From contig CM046871.1 in NCBI GenBank assembly GCA_025617745.1, positions 33,301,579 through 33,365,578 on the forward strand: a stretch of DNA of 64,000 nt. The letters are read 5' to 3'. Of this stretch, positions 36,901 to 44,198 are shown one piece after another; position 1 is the first letter of the stretch; every line of letters begins with the position of its first letter. Made by a program: the position numbers and the translations under genes. Source of the DNA: Heliocidaris erythrogramma (lineage: Eukaryota; Echinodermata; Echinoidea; Camarodonta; Echinometridae). The notes under the pieces are model-generated. The model was not told the DNA's origin, did no database searches, and worked only from the letters and a program-made list of their open reading frames with translations.

Positions 36901-38021
36901 GCCACCAAGAAAGTGTCCAGGACGTTCTCCTTCAACAGGACGCCACGGCGGTCAATCCAGAAGGCGGTCAACAACGTCACGTCCGCCTTCAGCCCCATGG
37001 TAGCAGGGGAAGGGGTGAGCCCCCAGCAGTTTGGCAAGATGGGTGCGAGGCTCGCTGGTACCATGACACTCAAGGTAAACAATGATTATAATGATGTTTG
37101 TAAGAGGGCAATTCTATGTGGGAAGAATATGCACGATTGCTTTCTGTAGGGAGGATGGGGAAGGAGGGGGAATTCTATATTTTAAGCATCCCTGCCCACT
37201 TTATTCAATCAATAGAATTCGTCTGTTGAGAGCCGGAAGGGCATTAGCTCTGTTAACGTATGTGAGTTAACGCCCTTCTAGCTCCAAACAGACGAATTGT
37301 GCATTCAAACTTGCTATACTGTGGAAGTGATGTAAGAATAAACCATCACTCATATCCTCTGCACAGTAGCTGTTCATTACGCGCAATGCATTGATGACTT
37401 CTTGCCACCTCCATACACTTTACACTCAAGTATGTGCATACACACTGAACGAGTGGTGGCTTATTTGTTTAGATTTCCAGAAAATCCCAAGTTTTTTTCC
37501 ATACAGCTTTAATAGGTGTGTAACAAATCCTGTGGGTACTTATATCTCTGTAAATCTTTAATATAATGTACGCTCCAACGGCAGCTGTGTGTCTGGCACA
37601 AAATATTCTCATAATGGATTTTACAAACTGATAAAACTGATCCTGAACCTGCAATCTATTAAATCTCATTTTATCATATTTTATCAATATTATATATCTT
37701 ATATCAATATCATAACATTAAGGGGAGAATTAAATGAGTTATATCATATCAATCTATGTACTTGTATGTACAAGTCAAATATTATGAATATATATGTTTA
37801 CATAAGTTGTTACTGTCTTTTCTCTCTAGTTTTCTTGTTGAAACAAAATATTGATGTACATATATGTCAATGATGTTTAATAAAGTCAATTCAATTCAAT
37901 TCAATCTCTCCACTCTCTTTTTTCCTAGGCCTTGTCTCCACTGGCAAGAAGAACACCCCTCACGCCCCGTCACTTACAGAAAAGTCTTACTATGGGTCCG
38001 TCAACAAGTCAAAAGCTTTGA
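16216..38021 (+). CDS. ECT2: ECT2, Rho guanine nucleotide exchange factor for cytokinesis (19 coding exons, 882 aa)
   Basis: Exons: 16216-16303, 19097-19179, 19825-20004, 21123-21320, 22279-22380, 23201-23300, 25882-25997, 26796-26858, 27335-27581, 28140-28282, 29339-29524, 30656-30766, 31106-31284, 32207-32411, 32913-33030, 33470-33633, 35109-35194, 36888-37074, 37929-38021. All junctions are GT-AG and phases agree throughout; the total of 882 residues is close to human ECT2 (883-914). Order: N-terminal BRCT-like segment (about 35-115), BRCT1 (about 120-215), BRCT2 (about 219-305), basic nuclear signal SNRKRR (331-336), DH domain (about 412-600) with core RPVQRLPS, PH domain (about 620-760), basic C-terminal tail (about 790-850). 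The phosphopeptide-binding Thr (CFTGF, T139) and Lys (EKYR, K181) of BRCT1 have the same 42-residue spacing as human T153 and K195. Known role: recruited by centralspindlin (RACGAP1), it activates RhoA at the equator for the cytokinetic ring. The first coding exon is the least certain part. Confidence 0.95.
16545..17815. mobile_element. TIR element with CRE-like ends, split by another element
   Basis: In ECT2 intron 1. GATGACGTCACACC (16591-16604) with GCAGACGACGTC (16624-16635) is mirrored by GACATCGTCTGC (17727-17738) with GTGTGACGTCAC (17764-17775); the similarity decays outward to about 16545 and 17815. The ends contain TGACGTCA-type motifs, the CREB-site palindrome. Confidence 0.65.
17095..17719. 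mobile_element. 625-bp TIR element with CCGGGCC-rich sub-ends
   Basis: Inverted ends AGACCCCGTTTACAGTG and CACTGTAAACGGGGTCT. GC-rich GGCCGGGCCGAG repeats and GTTTACAGTG repeats lie inside each end. It sits within the older inverted repeat 16545-17815. No coding capacity. Confidence 0.85.
18077..18539. mobile_element. Foldback element with about 118-bp arms
   Basis: 18077-18195 is the reverse complement of 18422-18539 (AAGCTTTTCGACCTGCACTC in the left arm). The centre holds short TATACGCGTTATACGC-type repeats. The arm core AACAAAGCTTTTCGACCTGC reappears at 46326, so the family is dispersed. In ECT2 intron 1. Confidence 0.88.
18550..18830 (-). repeat. Dispersed repeat family E, copy 1
   Basis: GACCCAATCTCGCTGAAAAG, CCTTTTTAGGGGATGTTTCT and GAATGTTCGGCC match, inverted, the copies at 47731-48245 and 63485-64000. 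No coding capacity; family unknown. Confidence 0.75.
19097..19179 (+). CDS. ECT2: ECT2 coding exon 2
   Basis: Residues 30-57. VRFCLIGVELRQHTQLHNAL aligns with the human strand-helix RVILVQEAGKQEELIKAL that opens the N-terminal BRCT-like segment. Donor CAA|GTAAGT. Confidence 0.85.
19825..20004 (+). CDS. ECT2: ECT2 coding exon 3
   Basis: Residues 58-117, phase 0 at both ends. ETVFVMSEFEGEIFDAL matches human ENVFVVTDFQDSVFNDL, the second half of the N-terminal BRCT-like segment. Confidence 0.95.
20141..20212 (-). repeat. tRNA-like sequence, probably the head of a tRNA-derived SINE
   Basis: On the - strand, 72 nt begin GAACCAG and end CTGGTTC (a 7-bp acceptor-like stem), with an A-box-like TAGCCTGGTGG and a B-box-like GGATTGAATCC inside a CAGG...CCTG arm. 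The B box departs from GGTTCGANTCC, so a SINE is more likely than a working tRNA. It lies in ECT2 intron 3. Confidence 0.5.
20731..21058. mobile_element. MITE, GTTTCATAAAGCTGT family, copy 1
   Basis: GGGTGTTTCATAAAGCTGTT at the left and AACAGCTTTATGAAAACCCC at the right. About 85-90 per cent like 22825-23146 over its length. A short solo piece lies at 20627-20655. In ECT2 intron 3. Confidence 0.85.
21123..21320 (+). CDS. ECT2: ECT2 coding exon 4 (BRCT1)
   Basis: Residues 118-183. LVICFTGF, VTHLVAN and SEKYR are the BRCT1 core with the phosphate-binding Thr and Lys. Phase 0 at both ends. Confidence 0.97.
21355..21430 (-). repeat. Fragment of TTCGCGAA-rich TIR element
   Basis: CTTTCGCGAATCGTTAATG and AACTTTTGCGAAATTC match part of the elements at 26130-26315 and 41050-41217. 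Followed by a solo piece of the CAGTCAAACCTG family (about 21441-21500). Confidence 0.55.
21738..22072 (+). repeat. Tandem duplication, two units of about 167 bp
   Basis: CACAATCTGGCATA, AAGTGTGACAAA and CAGAATCCTGGATCTGCCTC occur in the same order in both halves (from 21738 and from 21905). Each half carries its own C run. In ECT2 intron 4. Confidence 0.85.
22279..22380 (+). CDS. ECT2: ECT2 coding exon 5 (end of BRCT1)
   Basis: Residues 184-217. VAVSLGTPIM is identical to human; QWVQATW holds the conserved BRCT tryptophan. Confidence 0.97.
22279..22380 (+). CDS. ECT2: ECT2 exon 5 neighbourhood, 5' flank check
   Basis: The acceptor TTTACCTCAG follows a T run at about 22111-22128. No competing ATG or alternative acceptor in frame is evident. 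Confidence 0.6.
22825..23146. mobile_element. MITE, GTTTCATAAAGCTGT family, copy 2
   Basis: GGGGGTGTTTCATAAAGCTG at the left and CGGCTTTATGAAACGCCCCC at the right; same orientation as copy 1. It ends 54 bp before ECT2 exon 6. Confidence 0.85.
23201..23300 (+). CDS. ECT2: ECT2 coding exon 6 (start of BRCT2)
   Basis: Residues 218-250 plus one base. GCTLGFVGFTQEDQRHMEE aligns with human DCILSFLGFSDEEKTNMEE. Confidence 0.96.
23310..23715 (+). repeat. Dispersed repeat family D, copy 1 (uninterrupted)
   Basis: Starts CCCTTTCAGGACAGGAATTA and ends near TCTTGAAAGGGTTAG; internal TTGGCAACAATAATAT. Copies lie at 41915-42800 (interrupted) and 48365-48780 (inverted). The ends form an inverted CCCTTTCA/TGAAAGGG pair. 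In ECT2 intron 6. Confidence 0.8.
24546..25213 (+). mobile_element. TATGCCTCCGCC element, copy 1, with internal 180-bp tandem repeats
   Basis: Begins TTATGCCTCCGCCCACCGAA, then GGGTTGTCCGTCCGTCC, and ends GGCGGAGGCATATAGG plus a short tail to CATCTTGT. Inside, about three units repeat CGTTACCGCGATATCT, TCAAACTTGGTAC and AGGTCAAAGGTCAGAGGTCA. A copy in the same orientation is at 42049-42706. Not coding; class unassigned. Confidence 0.85.
25518..25743 (+). pseudogene. Decayed duplicate of ECT2 exon 7, broken by a small TIR element
   Basis: After a good acceptor (ATGTCAG|GTGGC), 25518-25597 is nearly the same as the start of the working exon 7 at 25882 (GGSIESIANDYCTHIVVDEN here, GGSIEPIANDSCTHVVVDEN there). 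At GTCTTG the copy is interrupted by the 136-bp element 25598-25733, then resumes as TGGACTATCC, which continues the exon exactly. The rest of the exon and its donor are absent. Inclusion would truncate BRCT2, so it is either skipped or acts as a poison exon. Confidence 0.85.
25598..25733 (+). mobile_element. MITE of the GGGGAGC(A/G)TTTCATCAAG family inside the duplicated exon
   Basis: Inverted ends GGGAGCATTTCATCAAGC and GCTTGATGAAACGCTCCC. The same family lies inverted at 28857-28995 in a later ECT2 intron. Confidence 0.9.
25882..25997 (+). CDS. ECT2: ECT2 coding exon 7 (BRCT2)
   Basis: Residues 251-289. SCTHVVVDEN and IKLVKQE match human RCTHLVVEEN and LYVVKQE. This is the complete copy; a broken duplicate lies 364 bp upstream. 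Confidence 0.97.
26130..26315 (+). mobile_element. TTCGCGAA-rich TIR element, copy 2
   Basis: GTAAAACCAGAAACGTCACG at the left; GCACGCGAAATTTTCAGGTA at the right. Related to 41050-41217. In ECT2 intron 7. Confidence 0.65.
26392..26581 (-). mobile_element. 190-bp pogo/Tc1-like MITE with TA target, copy 1
   Basis: The ends are CAGTCAAACCTGC and CAGGTTTCACTG, flanked by TA on both sides. The interior contains repeated AAAGACCAC. 40785-40973 is the same element inverted. Confidence 0.85.
26796..26858 (+). CDS. ECT2: ECT2 coding exon 8 (end of BRCT2)
   Basis: Residues 290-310; SIQMDARA is identical to human and carries the final BRCT helix. Confidence 0.96.
27335..27581 (+). CDS. ECT2: ECT2 coding exon 9 (S-loop, nuclear signal)
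   Basis: Residues 311-392 plus one base. SNRKRRLKD is the basic nuclear signal, followed by a Ser/Pro-rich linker with several S/T-P sites (candidate CDK/PLK sites, as known in the family). Confidence 0.95.
28140..28282 (+). CDS. ECT2: ECT2 coding exon 10 (start of DH domain)
   Basis: Residues 393-440. TAMELLQTEINYVKIL is the first conserved DH helix (human KELYQTESNYVNIL). Confidence 0.96.
28348..28463. mobile_element. Short palindromic MITE
   Basis: GGACCCTCTTGCATAAAAAG at the left and TATGCAAGAGGGCCC at the right, with mirrored GCGATTAATCGC inside. In ECT2 intron 10. Confidence 0.7.
28857..28995 (-). mobile_element. MITE of the GGGGAGCGTTTCATCAAG family, second copy
   Basis: Reverse orientation relative to 25598-25733; inverted ends GGGGAGCGTTTCATCAAG and TTTGATGAAACGCTCCCC. 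Confidence 0.9.
29045..29325 (+). repeat. Tandem repeat of about 94 bp, three copies, abutting ECT2 exon 11
   Basis: TATAAGATATTGACCGGGGA, GCCAATGTTTGTGTCATAGA and TTCGGCTTAGATGTT recur three times; the last copy ends about 18 bp before the acceptor at 29338. Confidence 0.9.
29339..29524 (+). CDS. ECT2: ECT2 coding exon 11 (DH domain)
   Basis: Residues 441-502. GGPILAQEEMKTIF and IPDIYAVH match human GGPILAPEEIKTIF and IPDIFDVH. A 94-bp tandem repeat ends within about 20 bp of its acceptor. Confidence 0.97.
29782..29957 (+). mobile_element. TA-flanked MITE, TATAACAAGG family
   Basis: CAGTGCAACCTCTTTATAAA at the left; AAGGTTCCAATG then TA at the right. Relatives at 34822-34996 and 38303-38403, and a piece near 33065-33155. 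Confidence 0.7.
30017..30311. mobile_element. TIR element of about 295 bp
   Basis: GGAGTTTTCGAATGTGTCAA at the left and TTGACACATTCGAAAACTCC at the right, with a second mirrored block GCTACAATGGAC / GTCCATTGTAGC. In ECT2 intron 11. Confidence 0.85.
30656..30766 (+). CDS. ECT2: ECT2 coding exon 12 (DH domain)
   Basis: Residues 503-539. YPSFVNFFELAKQT and KQKPRFHAFLK closely match human. A GAT/GGT microsatellite starts shortly after the donor. Confidence 0.97.
30783..31010 (+). repeat. GAT/GGTGAT microsatellite
   Basis: A long run of GAT and GGTGAT triplets starting 17 bp after the ECT2 exon 12 donor region; it would read as a Met/Val stretch in one frame but is not a gene. Confidence 0.95.
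31106..31284 (+). CDS. ECT2: ECT2 coding exon 13 (DH catalytic core)
   Basis: Residues 540-598 plus two bases. KPECGRQSLTELLIRPVQRL is the most conserved DH block and includes the Rho-contacting helix. Confidence 0.98.
31334..31581. mobile_element. MITE, GGTATTCTGAAAATTGTC family
   Basis: GGGGTGGTATTCTGAAAATT at the left and AATTTTCAGAATACCACCCC at the right. The inner block TTGTCATA...AAATT is shared with the element at 53160-53655. In ECT2 intron 13. Confidence 0.85.
32207..32411 (+). CDS. ECT2: ECT2 coding exon 14 (DH-PH junction)
   Basis: Residues 599-667. INEDKRKTE is identical to human; ITMFLFSDTLE is the PH strand equivalent to human VTLFLFNDCLE. Confidence 0.97.
32913..33030 (+). 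CDS. ECT2: ECT2 coding exon 15 (PH domain)
   Basis: Residues 668-706 plus one base. FKHIELLNLSYIRRVLDI aligns with human LKHIHLMPLSQIKKVLDI. Confidence 0.96.
33470..33633 (+). CDS. ECT2: ECT2 coding exon 16 (PH domain, C-terminal helix)
   Basis: Residues 707-761. ECHNAFALL and WLKTLCQHMANTTCK match human DCHNAFALL and WLKMLCRHVANTICK. Confidence 0.97.
34487..34790. mobile_element. MITE with long TIRs (GGCCCGTATTCTGAAC family)
   Basis: GGCCCGTATTCTGAACCCCG at the left and GAGTTCAGAATACGGGCC at the right, each followed inward by mirrored TTTAACTTAAACCATGG blocks. In ECT2 intron 16. Confidence 0.85.
34822..34996 (+). mobile_element. TATAACAAGG-family MITE
   Basis: CTCATTATAAAGAGCTCCAA at the left, TTATAGTGTGTTTCCACTG then TA at the right; a diverged relative of 29782-29957. 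Confidence 0.65.
35109..35194 (+). CDS. ECT2: ECT2 coding exon 17 (linker)
   Basis: Residues 762-789 plus two bases; acidic linker between the PH domain and the basic tail. Phase fits both neighbours. Confidence 0.85.
35318..35901. mobile_element. TIR element with TTAA target duplication
   Basis: AGGGAAATCCATCC at the left and GGTTGGATTGCCCT at the right, with TTAA directly outside each end (35314-35317 and 35902-35905). Sub-terminal GAAAGTTTGAATGAAATCGG is mirrored by CCGATTTCTCTCAAACTTTC. A TTAA target is typical of piggyBac-like elements, but no transposase is present. In ECT2 intron 17. Confidence 0.75.
36888..37074 (+). CDS. ECT2: ECT2 coding exon 18 (basic tail)
   Basis: Residues 790-852. 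KKVSRTFSFNRTPRRSI matches human KKVTRAFSFSKTPKRAL, the membrane- and phosphoinositide-binding polybasic tail. Local GC is higher than in the introns. Confidence 0.95.
37217..37297. mobile_element. 81-bp palindromic mini-element, copy 1
   Basis: ATTCGTCTGTTGAGAGCC at the left; GGCGTTAACTCACATACG... mirrored to GCTCCAAACAGACGAAT at the right. It is almost a full hairpin. Copies at 49809-49890 and 52706-52786. In ECT2 intron 18. Confidence 0.8.
37929..38021 (+). CDS. ECT2: ECT2 coding exon 19 (C terminus)
   Basis: Residues 853-882 and TGA stop. SPLARRTPLTP gives S/T-P sites near the end, as in the vertebrate tail. Acceptor TTTTTTCCTAG. Confidence 0.9.
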   Translation, partial: ALSPLARRTPLTPRHLQKSLTMGPSTSQKL

Positions 38022-38302
38022 AACTCATCGTTATCAGGGTCCATACCGCCAAGCTTGTTATCAGTCAGTGTCCACATAAGAGAATTTTATTTGGAATTAC
38101 TTCTTATAGAAGTGGTCAATTCTTTTACATGTATGTATGCTGAGCTTCTCAAAAACATGCCTGCCTGTTTTTATGTAATTGCATTGATTATTATGCTTCG
38201 GCCATTTCACACCAAAGTGAAATTACCATAAAATAGGTACGCAGATAGATATCACTGGTTTAGTTTTGTGGTCACCTAACATAATGCTAAATCATTGGAA
38301 AT

Positions 38303-38403
38303 CAGTGGAAACCTGTTATAAAGAGCTCCAATATAATGAGGTTCCTGATATAACAAGGTTATTTTCATGGTCTGAAGGTCCTCATTATAGTGAGCTTGCA
38401 CTG
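38303..38403 (+). mobile_element. TATAACAAGG-family MITE, short copy
   Basis: CAGTGGAAACCTGTTATAAA at the left and GAGCTTGCACTG then TA at the right. Confidence 0.65.
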
Positions 38404-40784
38404 TACTTCAAAGTCCCCCTTTGTTCGTATGTGACTTGTAGTGTAGGCACAGAACTGACTGCAATGGCATGTTGCAATTCATCTTGATTGTAATTTACTT
38501 TACCACCAATCACAAGTCCTTCAAGAGCCAATAAGAATCTTCTTTTCAACGAGTGACTGAAGAAACTTGTATTCTGATTGGTTGTTTGAAGGATTGTAGT
38601 CAAAATTGATTTGTGTAACCTGAATGTGGTCGATGATGCAGTTTTCTGCACTTTCACAACTTTTACATTTGAATACGCCAAGGGAAAAAAGCAGAGATGC
38701 CTGTGAGATTCGGCCCCCTTGATTTGACACAAAGTCGGTATATTATAGGAAATAATATGAAGTATTTTCTCTTATAGACAACAGCAAAATTGTATCATTA
38801 CAGTGCGAGCTTCAAATGTATAGCTCCTGCATGGCAAATTGTATTCAGTGATGACAAGTTATATTTGAGAATTATTTCATCTCCAATATGTATTCAGTGG
38901 ATGTAATAGTAGCACATTTGCTCTATATCCATGGTTCCATGCTAACATGCAAAATATTAGACATTCTTGTCACCAGGCTCCTGTTTACATTTGAATATTT
39001 TTAGTGTCCAGAGTGAATTTTTTTGGTCTTTGTGTACCACACTACTGCTTTATAATGCTAAGCCCCGACTATATTTAAGAGATGGAAAGAATCGCTCTGC
39101 ATTTCTTTATTATTGTGCTACTTGCCATACAAGAAAAGTGCACTGTTGATTGAGAAGGAAATATTTGATCCTGGAACTTGTCACAACAAAATATTTACAC
39201 GTATTACCTTATTTTATTGCTTGTAGAAAATAGGGGTCTTATAATACATTTACAGGTAAAACTATTGCTTGAATAGATTGTCTGTTTGAGATTTTATTAT
39301 ATATTTTACCACCTGTTCTTTAAAATCACATACTGCTATATCCTTTTGCTTACGAACTGTAGATAGTTAATGTGTATATTTCATTCAAAACAACAAAAAT
39401 CAGCAATGGAAAAAATTTGATTACACAGGAGAATTAGCATCCCAGTCTCCAAATTGCGTGGTTACCAAGGAGACATACATACATTCATTCTTTTAACAAT
39501 GAAGTAATCAATGATGCAAATTGAACCTGCGGTTTTTGTTGATCTTTTTCATTAATTTGTGTAAGTTACTTGTTAGTTTGCAAAGCAAGGCTTGTAGTTG
39601 TTCCCAATAGCAACATTTTTTTGAATGCATATGTACTGATTATGGGAATATGTAGAAACAATTAGATAAACAGACATGTAATTACAGATTATTTATATTT
39701 CTTGAGTCTGTCTCTTGTTGCAGTATTCAGTTATCGCACCTTGCATGTCAGGTTTTCTGTCTGTCCATTTCTCTTTGCATAGGCTCTTACTTCCTATATA
39801 ACTCGTGTAAATTTGTAATATATTTCATCGCTTGCACGTTGTAGATAATATATCGGCGTTTATTGCATTCTGGTGTGGTCAATCCTTGTTACATGTAAAG
39901 AGAAAAATATGAAGCTCATCTTGTTTTAGACCTAAGTTTTTTTAATAATGTACTTAGATTCTCTTATTGCTTTTTATTCAGTACTATACTTGTATACTTG
40001 TTCTCACTATCTCTGTCAGACCTAATGCCCCCCCCCCCCTATTAAGAAAAATGAAACTACAGTGTGAATAGATATACATGTATGATGAATGATACAGGAT
40101 TGTTGTCCCAATATTTGTTGATTGTGAAAATGCATACAAATTTTCTAGGTCTATCGATGTCTGAGCAAGTGAAGAAAAAAGCATTTTGGTAATTGCAAAG
40201 TTGAAGTAGAGTTATTCAATTGTTTTAATCCGCACCTTAGAAAAGCCTTCACAATTTCATTACCTGTACAAAGATTTATTTAGGAACCTGTTTAAAATGA
40301 AGAATGTTACTTCTAGCAGCATTATAATAATAATCTTATCCTATATTGCATTATTTGATACCTATCAATATGTTGAGGAAAGGATATTAATATAAAGAGA
40401 TCAGTTGATTTGATGGATATTTTACTCTTTGAAAACTTGTATAATACGAATGTTATGTCGAAATGAAATATGCCCGTCTGTATCCACAAGCATACTCTAT
40501 TAATAACATGTTTAATCAATCATAATCTTTCAAATATGAATATTTGAGAATTTTTTTTATTATTCATATGCAGATGCAGTGACTGCTGTTATTTAGTTGA
40601 GAAAAAAGGCTATAGAAAGTTGTTTTAAGTGTACCTTATCTTTGTACTTAATTCATTTAATCCAACTGAAAAAAGTCCATGTAACTATGTATAATGAAAC
40701 ATAGTGGTACAAGTAATATAGTGATAAAGTCACAGATGAAGGCTGTAGTAGAATTAACGAGAAAAGTGTTATTTTAACCATTTA

Positions 40785-40973
40785 CAGTGAAACCTGTCTA
40801 TAAAGACCACTCAAGGGAGACAAGAAAATCGGACTTATGAGCAGGTGGTCTTTATGTACAGGTTCCTTTAATACATATTTCAATGAGAAACACTTTTCAA
40901 GGGAAACAAAAATAGTGGTCTTTATAGGCAGGTGGTCTTTCTATATAGGTGGTCGCTAAAGCAGGTTTGACTG
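40785..40973 (+). mobile_element. 189-bp pogo/Tc1-like MITE with TA target, copy 2
   Basis: CAGTGAAACCTGTC at the left and GCAGGTTTGACTG at the right, TA on both sides (40783-40784, 40974-40975). Same element as 26392-26581, inverted. Confidence 0.87.
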
Positions 40974-41049
40974 TATTATCATAGCTAGAGTTTAACAAAG
41001 GAGTCAATATTTTGATACTTGTGGTTTCTCCTCTAGTATGGAATCCATA

Positions 41050-41217
41050 TACTGTAAAAACCAGAAACCTTCGCGAATTGTAAACGGCCATTTCACAGCA
41101 AGAAACTTGCGCGATTTGCAAACGTTTAGTGAGCTATGAGTAAATGATTTCGCGAATCTGAACCACTCGCGAAATTCGCGAACGTTAAATGCACGCAAAC
41201 CTTTCTAATTTTACAAT
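41050..41217 (+). mobile_element. TTCGCGAA-rich TIR element, copy 3
   Basis: TACTGTAAAAACCAGAAACC at the left; GCACGCAAACCTTTCTAATT at the right; internal TTCGCGAAT and GCGAAATTCGCGAACG. Confidence 0.65.
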
Positions 41218-41816
41218 ATGCCAGAGTGAAAATATGGTCTGGTCATACATGTACATGTACGTAGAAATTGCATGCTTGATTTATTCCAGAAGTTCTACAA
41301 GTATAATCCGTTTGATGTATTTTAATTTTGCTCTTCATCTATCCATATTTTTAAAATCGCGCTAGGGGGGGCAGATCAAACTTGATTTCATAGCTCATAT
41401 TTTATGTCACATCATTATACTGTGTAGGGATGAAAGTGTAGTGTACATGTACAGCTATTAATCTTATAAATTACACTTTATTATTTAACATTATTATTTT
41501 TTTTTTAATTGATTAGTCATTTTCTCCCTACACTGGAAATCAGTGAGATATTAGAACTGTTTAATCACTCTTTGATTTGTAATCCCAAAGAAAATGATGA
41601 ATGTAAAAGGCTACTGAAATATTTACTTGCACTAAATATTTCATCTTTTTCTGTAGATTGGCTTGGAAAGAGGTGGCTACCGAAGTCTGTCTGCTCACGT
41701 AAACAAATTGACCAATTGTCTGTTCTTTTCAAAATAATATGGCCTACTGTGTACATGTATTAAGAGCATGTAAATTATGTCATGTGTTTGTGTCATTAAT
41801 ATCTACATTGATATGA

Positions 41817-41822
41817 AATAAA
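41817..41822 (+). terminator. Candidate polyadenylation signal for ECT2
   Basis: AATAAA in an AT-rich context. It is the best candidate seen, but 3.8 kb from the stop codon. Confidence 0.3.
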
Positions 41823-41914
41823 ATGTGTAATTTAATTGTAATACTGTAATTCTAAAAGTCTCACACTTAACTTATTTTTAGATGTCGGGTACCTTTCTCA
41901 ACTCTTTCTTGACA

Positions 41915-42800
41915 GGAATCATTCAAGGACTAAATTGATCACAATTTGTTCTTCAAATTGGCAACAATAATATTTTTCTTTTAATGCATTATTGGCAATA
42001 TGTTCATGAAACAAAAATGGACACAGTGTGTGCAGAGATTTTTGCTTTTTTATGCCTCCGCCCACCGAAGGTGGGTGCCGGAGGCATTATGTTTTCGGGT
42101 TGTCCGTCCGTCCCACTTCTCGTTACCGCGATATATGAAGAATCATTTGAGGTAGGAACCTCAAACTTGGTACTAGTATGTATCCCCATACGAAGATGAA
42201 CTGATTAGATTTTGGGGTAAGTAGGTCAAAGGTCAGAGGTCACAGAGGTCAATTTACATGAAATTACATGAAATTCTTGGTTTTTAGCACCGTTACCGCG
42301 ATATCTCAAGAACTGTTTGAGGTGAGAACTTCAAACTTGGTACCAGTATGTATCCCCATAGAAAGATGAACTGATTAGATTTTGGGGTAGGTAGGTCAAA
42401 GTTCAGAGGTCACAGAGGTCAATTTACATGAAATTACATGGAATTACTGGTTTTTAGCACCGTTACCGCGATATCTCAAGAACTATCTGAGGTGAGAACT
42501 TCAAACTTGGTACCAGTATGCATCCCCATAGAAAGATGAACTGATTAGATTTTGGGGTAAGTAGGTCAAAGGTCAGAGGTCAATTTACATAAAATTACAT
42601 GAAATTACTGGTTTTTAGCCTCGTTATCAAATATTTCTAGAAGAGTTTGAGCCATCAACTGAATTTAGGCGGAGGCATATAGGAGACGCAGTCGCATTCA
42701 TCTTGTCTACTCGTGCATCAGGTTAATTTTTTAGAGCTCAGAATCAAAACTTATTGAGCCAAACCACAAAATGTGGTCAGTTGTCTCGAAAGGGTTAACG
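41915..42800 (+). repeat. Dispersed repeat family D, copy 2, interrupted
   Basis: 41915-42048 matches the first part of 23310-23715 (TTGGCAACAATAATAT) and 42707-42800 matches its end (AATTTTTTAGAGCTC; GAAAGGGTTAA). The TATGCCTCCGCC element 42049-42706 fills the gap. Confidence 0.82.
42049..42706 (+). mobile_element. TATGCCTCCGCC element, copy 2
   Basis: About 95 per cent like 24546-25213, including the internal repeats. Comparison with the uninterrupted family D copy defines its limits: from TTATGCC after GCTTT to CATCTTGT before CTACTCGTGCAT. Confidence 0.88.
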
Positions 42801-42926
42801 GTGGGGGTATAATATCCACTTTGAATTTCTTATAGACAAATTCTTAGCGATGGTGTCCATCTAGAAAGTGAATTCTCTTTAAGTGAAAGCATCAGCATTT
42901 TGTTATGATACTAAGTTTCCATTTAA

Positions 42927-43830
42927 AGGAGAATTAACCCCTGAGTACAAATTTACTTATATTGAAAGGTGTAATATATTCCTACTTATTGGCCTAAATC
43001 ATTTTCTAATAAGATATTAGAAAAGGGTATAAAAGGGTATATTCCAACACCCGGTATCGTCTCCTACTCATTTACATGGGGGCTGCCATTTTCTTGCTGA
43101 TTTGGATTTGTACATGAACCATTGAGAAATGTTCCGGTCAGGAAGATATTTTGAATCCAAGACCTAAATTGATTTTCTTCATTACCTAAAATCCCATATG
43201 TGACGAAAAATATAAAGTGGGTGTTTACATGATTTATAAAAATTAAATCTTTATAATGATACTTTTAAATTGTCTGGTTTTGCTTAACAAAAATCTGTTT
43301 TCTTGGGTTTGCCAAACAGAGCAGAACATAATATATGCAGCATGCATTCTGACTTTTCAAGTCCCATTATCCGAAAGCAGGTGAATGCATAGTTTGCCGC
43401 TATAGATGCTCAGGGAAGAAGCATCCATAAAATTTGAATTAATTTGCTCCGTCCATTGCGTCACAGTATGTAGAAAATAGATTTATATTAAGCGAATATC
43501 GATTTTCAACAGAAATATATAAGGAAATCTTCAGTTTAAAAATAAATTGACATATCTATTCTATATTTTTAATCTCAAATGGGTTTTTAATTTTGAAAAA
43601 GGCAATTGGGCATTTAGATTAAGAAAATCTTCTTGTACACATAAAAAAATGGCAGCCCCCATGTATTGCTAGCAGACGATACATATTGCTAGCAGATGAT
43701 AAATTTTGCTCAGAAAATCTTGATTCGTATCGATCTCGTATATTTTGACGCGAAGCCATATAGTCTAACAAGTAGGAATAAATAACACCTTTGAACACTA
43801 TCGTCTTTATTGTTTGAGGTTAATTCTCCT
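42927..43830. mobile_element. 904-bp TIR element with TTAA target duplication
   Basis: AGGAGAATTAACC at the left and GGTTAATTCTCCT at the right, TTAA outside both ends (42923-42926, 43831-43834). An inner pair CATGGGGGCTGCCATTTT / AAAATGGCAGCCCCCATG is also inverted. No transposase; piggyBac-like by target only. Confidence 0.8.
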
Positions 43831-43834
43831 TTAA

Positions 43835-44198
43835 CAATTTCCCAACCATCTCTACATCGCTAACATGGAGTTCATCTGCTATTTCAGAGTTATACCAATC
43901 ACCTTAACAAATAACTTGTGTACAGCTAGAAAGTATAACAGCAACCTCAAAGAACTTCACCTCACATTCTATAGGTCAACAGTAAAATAAAGGAAATAAA
44001 GAATAACGTGAAAAAGCACGCATGGAACCCAACTCCGACTTGGGTTCAGCACGGTCCTTATTCTTTACCTATTTGAAGCCCATATTGACATAGAACCTCT
44101 AACATGCAGAGCAGAATATTTTTGGGGCGATTGGTACCCATTATTGTCAGAATATGTAGAAACTTGTCAAGTAATCGAAATATCAGAATAATCCAATA
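43835..44198. other. Gene-free stretch
   Basis: Contains a small palindrome around GAACCCAACTCCGACTTGGG (44027-44046), loosely like one at about 49003-49030. Nothing else recognised. Confidence 0.4.

Larger units (their letters stand above)
38022..41830 (+). other. ECT2 downstream region, possibly a long 3' UTR
   Basis: AT-rich, no coding exon. The first good AATAAA that I find after the stop is at 41817-41822, which would give a 3.8-kb 3' UTR containing several MITEs. Whether the transcript reaches this far cannot be told from sequence. Confidence 0.35.

Noticed and set aside
41509-41763. 84-codon frame in the ECT2 downstream region
   Set aside because: Not similar to any protein I recognise and without splice context; it could be chance in AT-rich DNA or a retroposon scrap.
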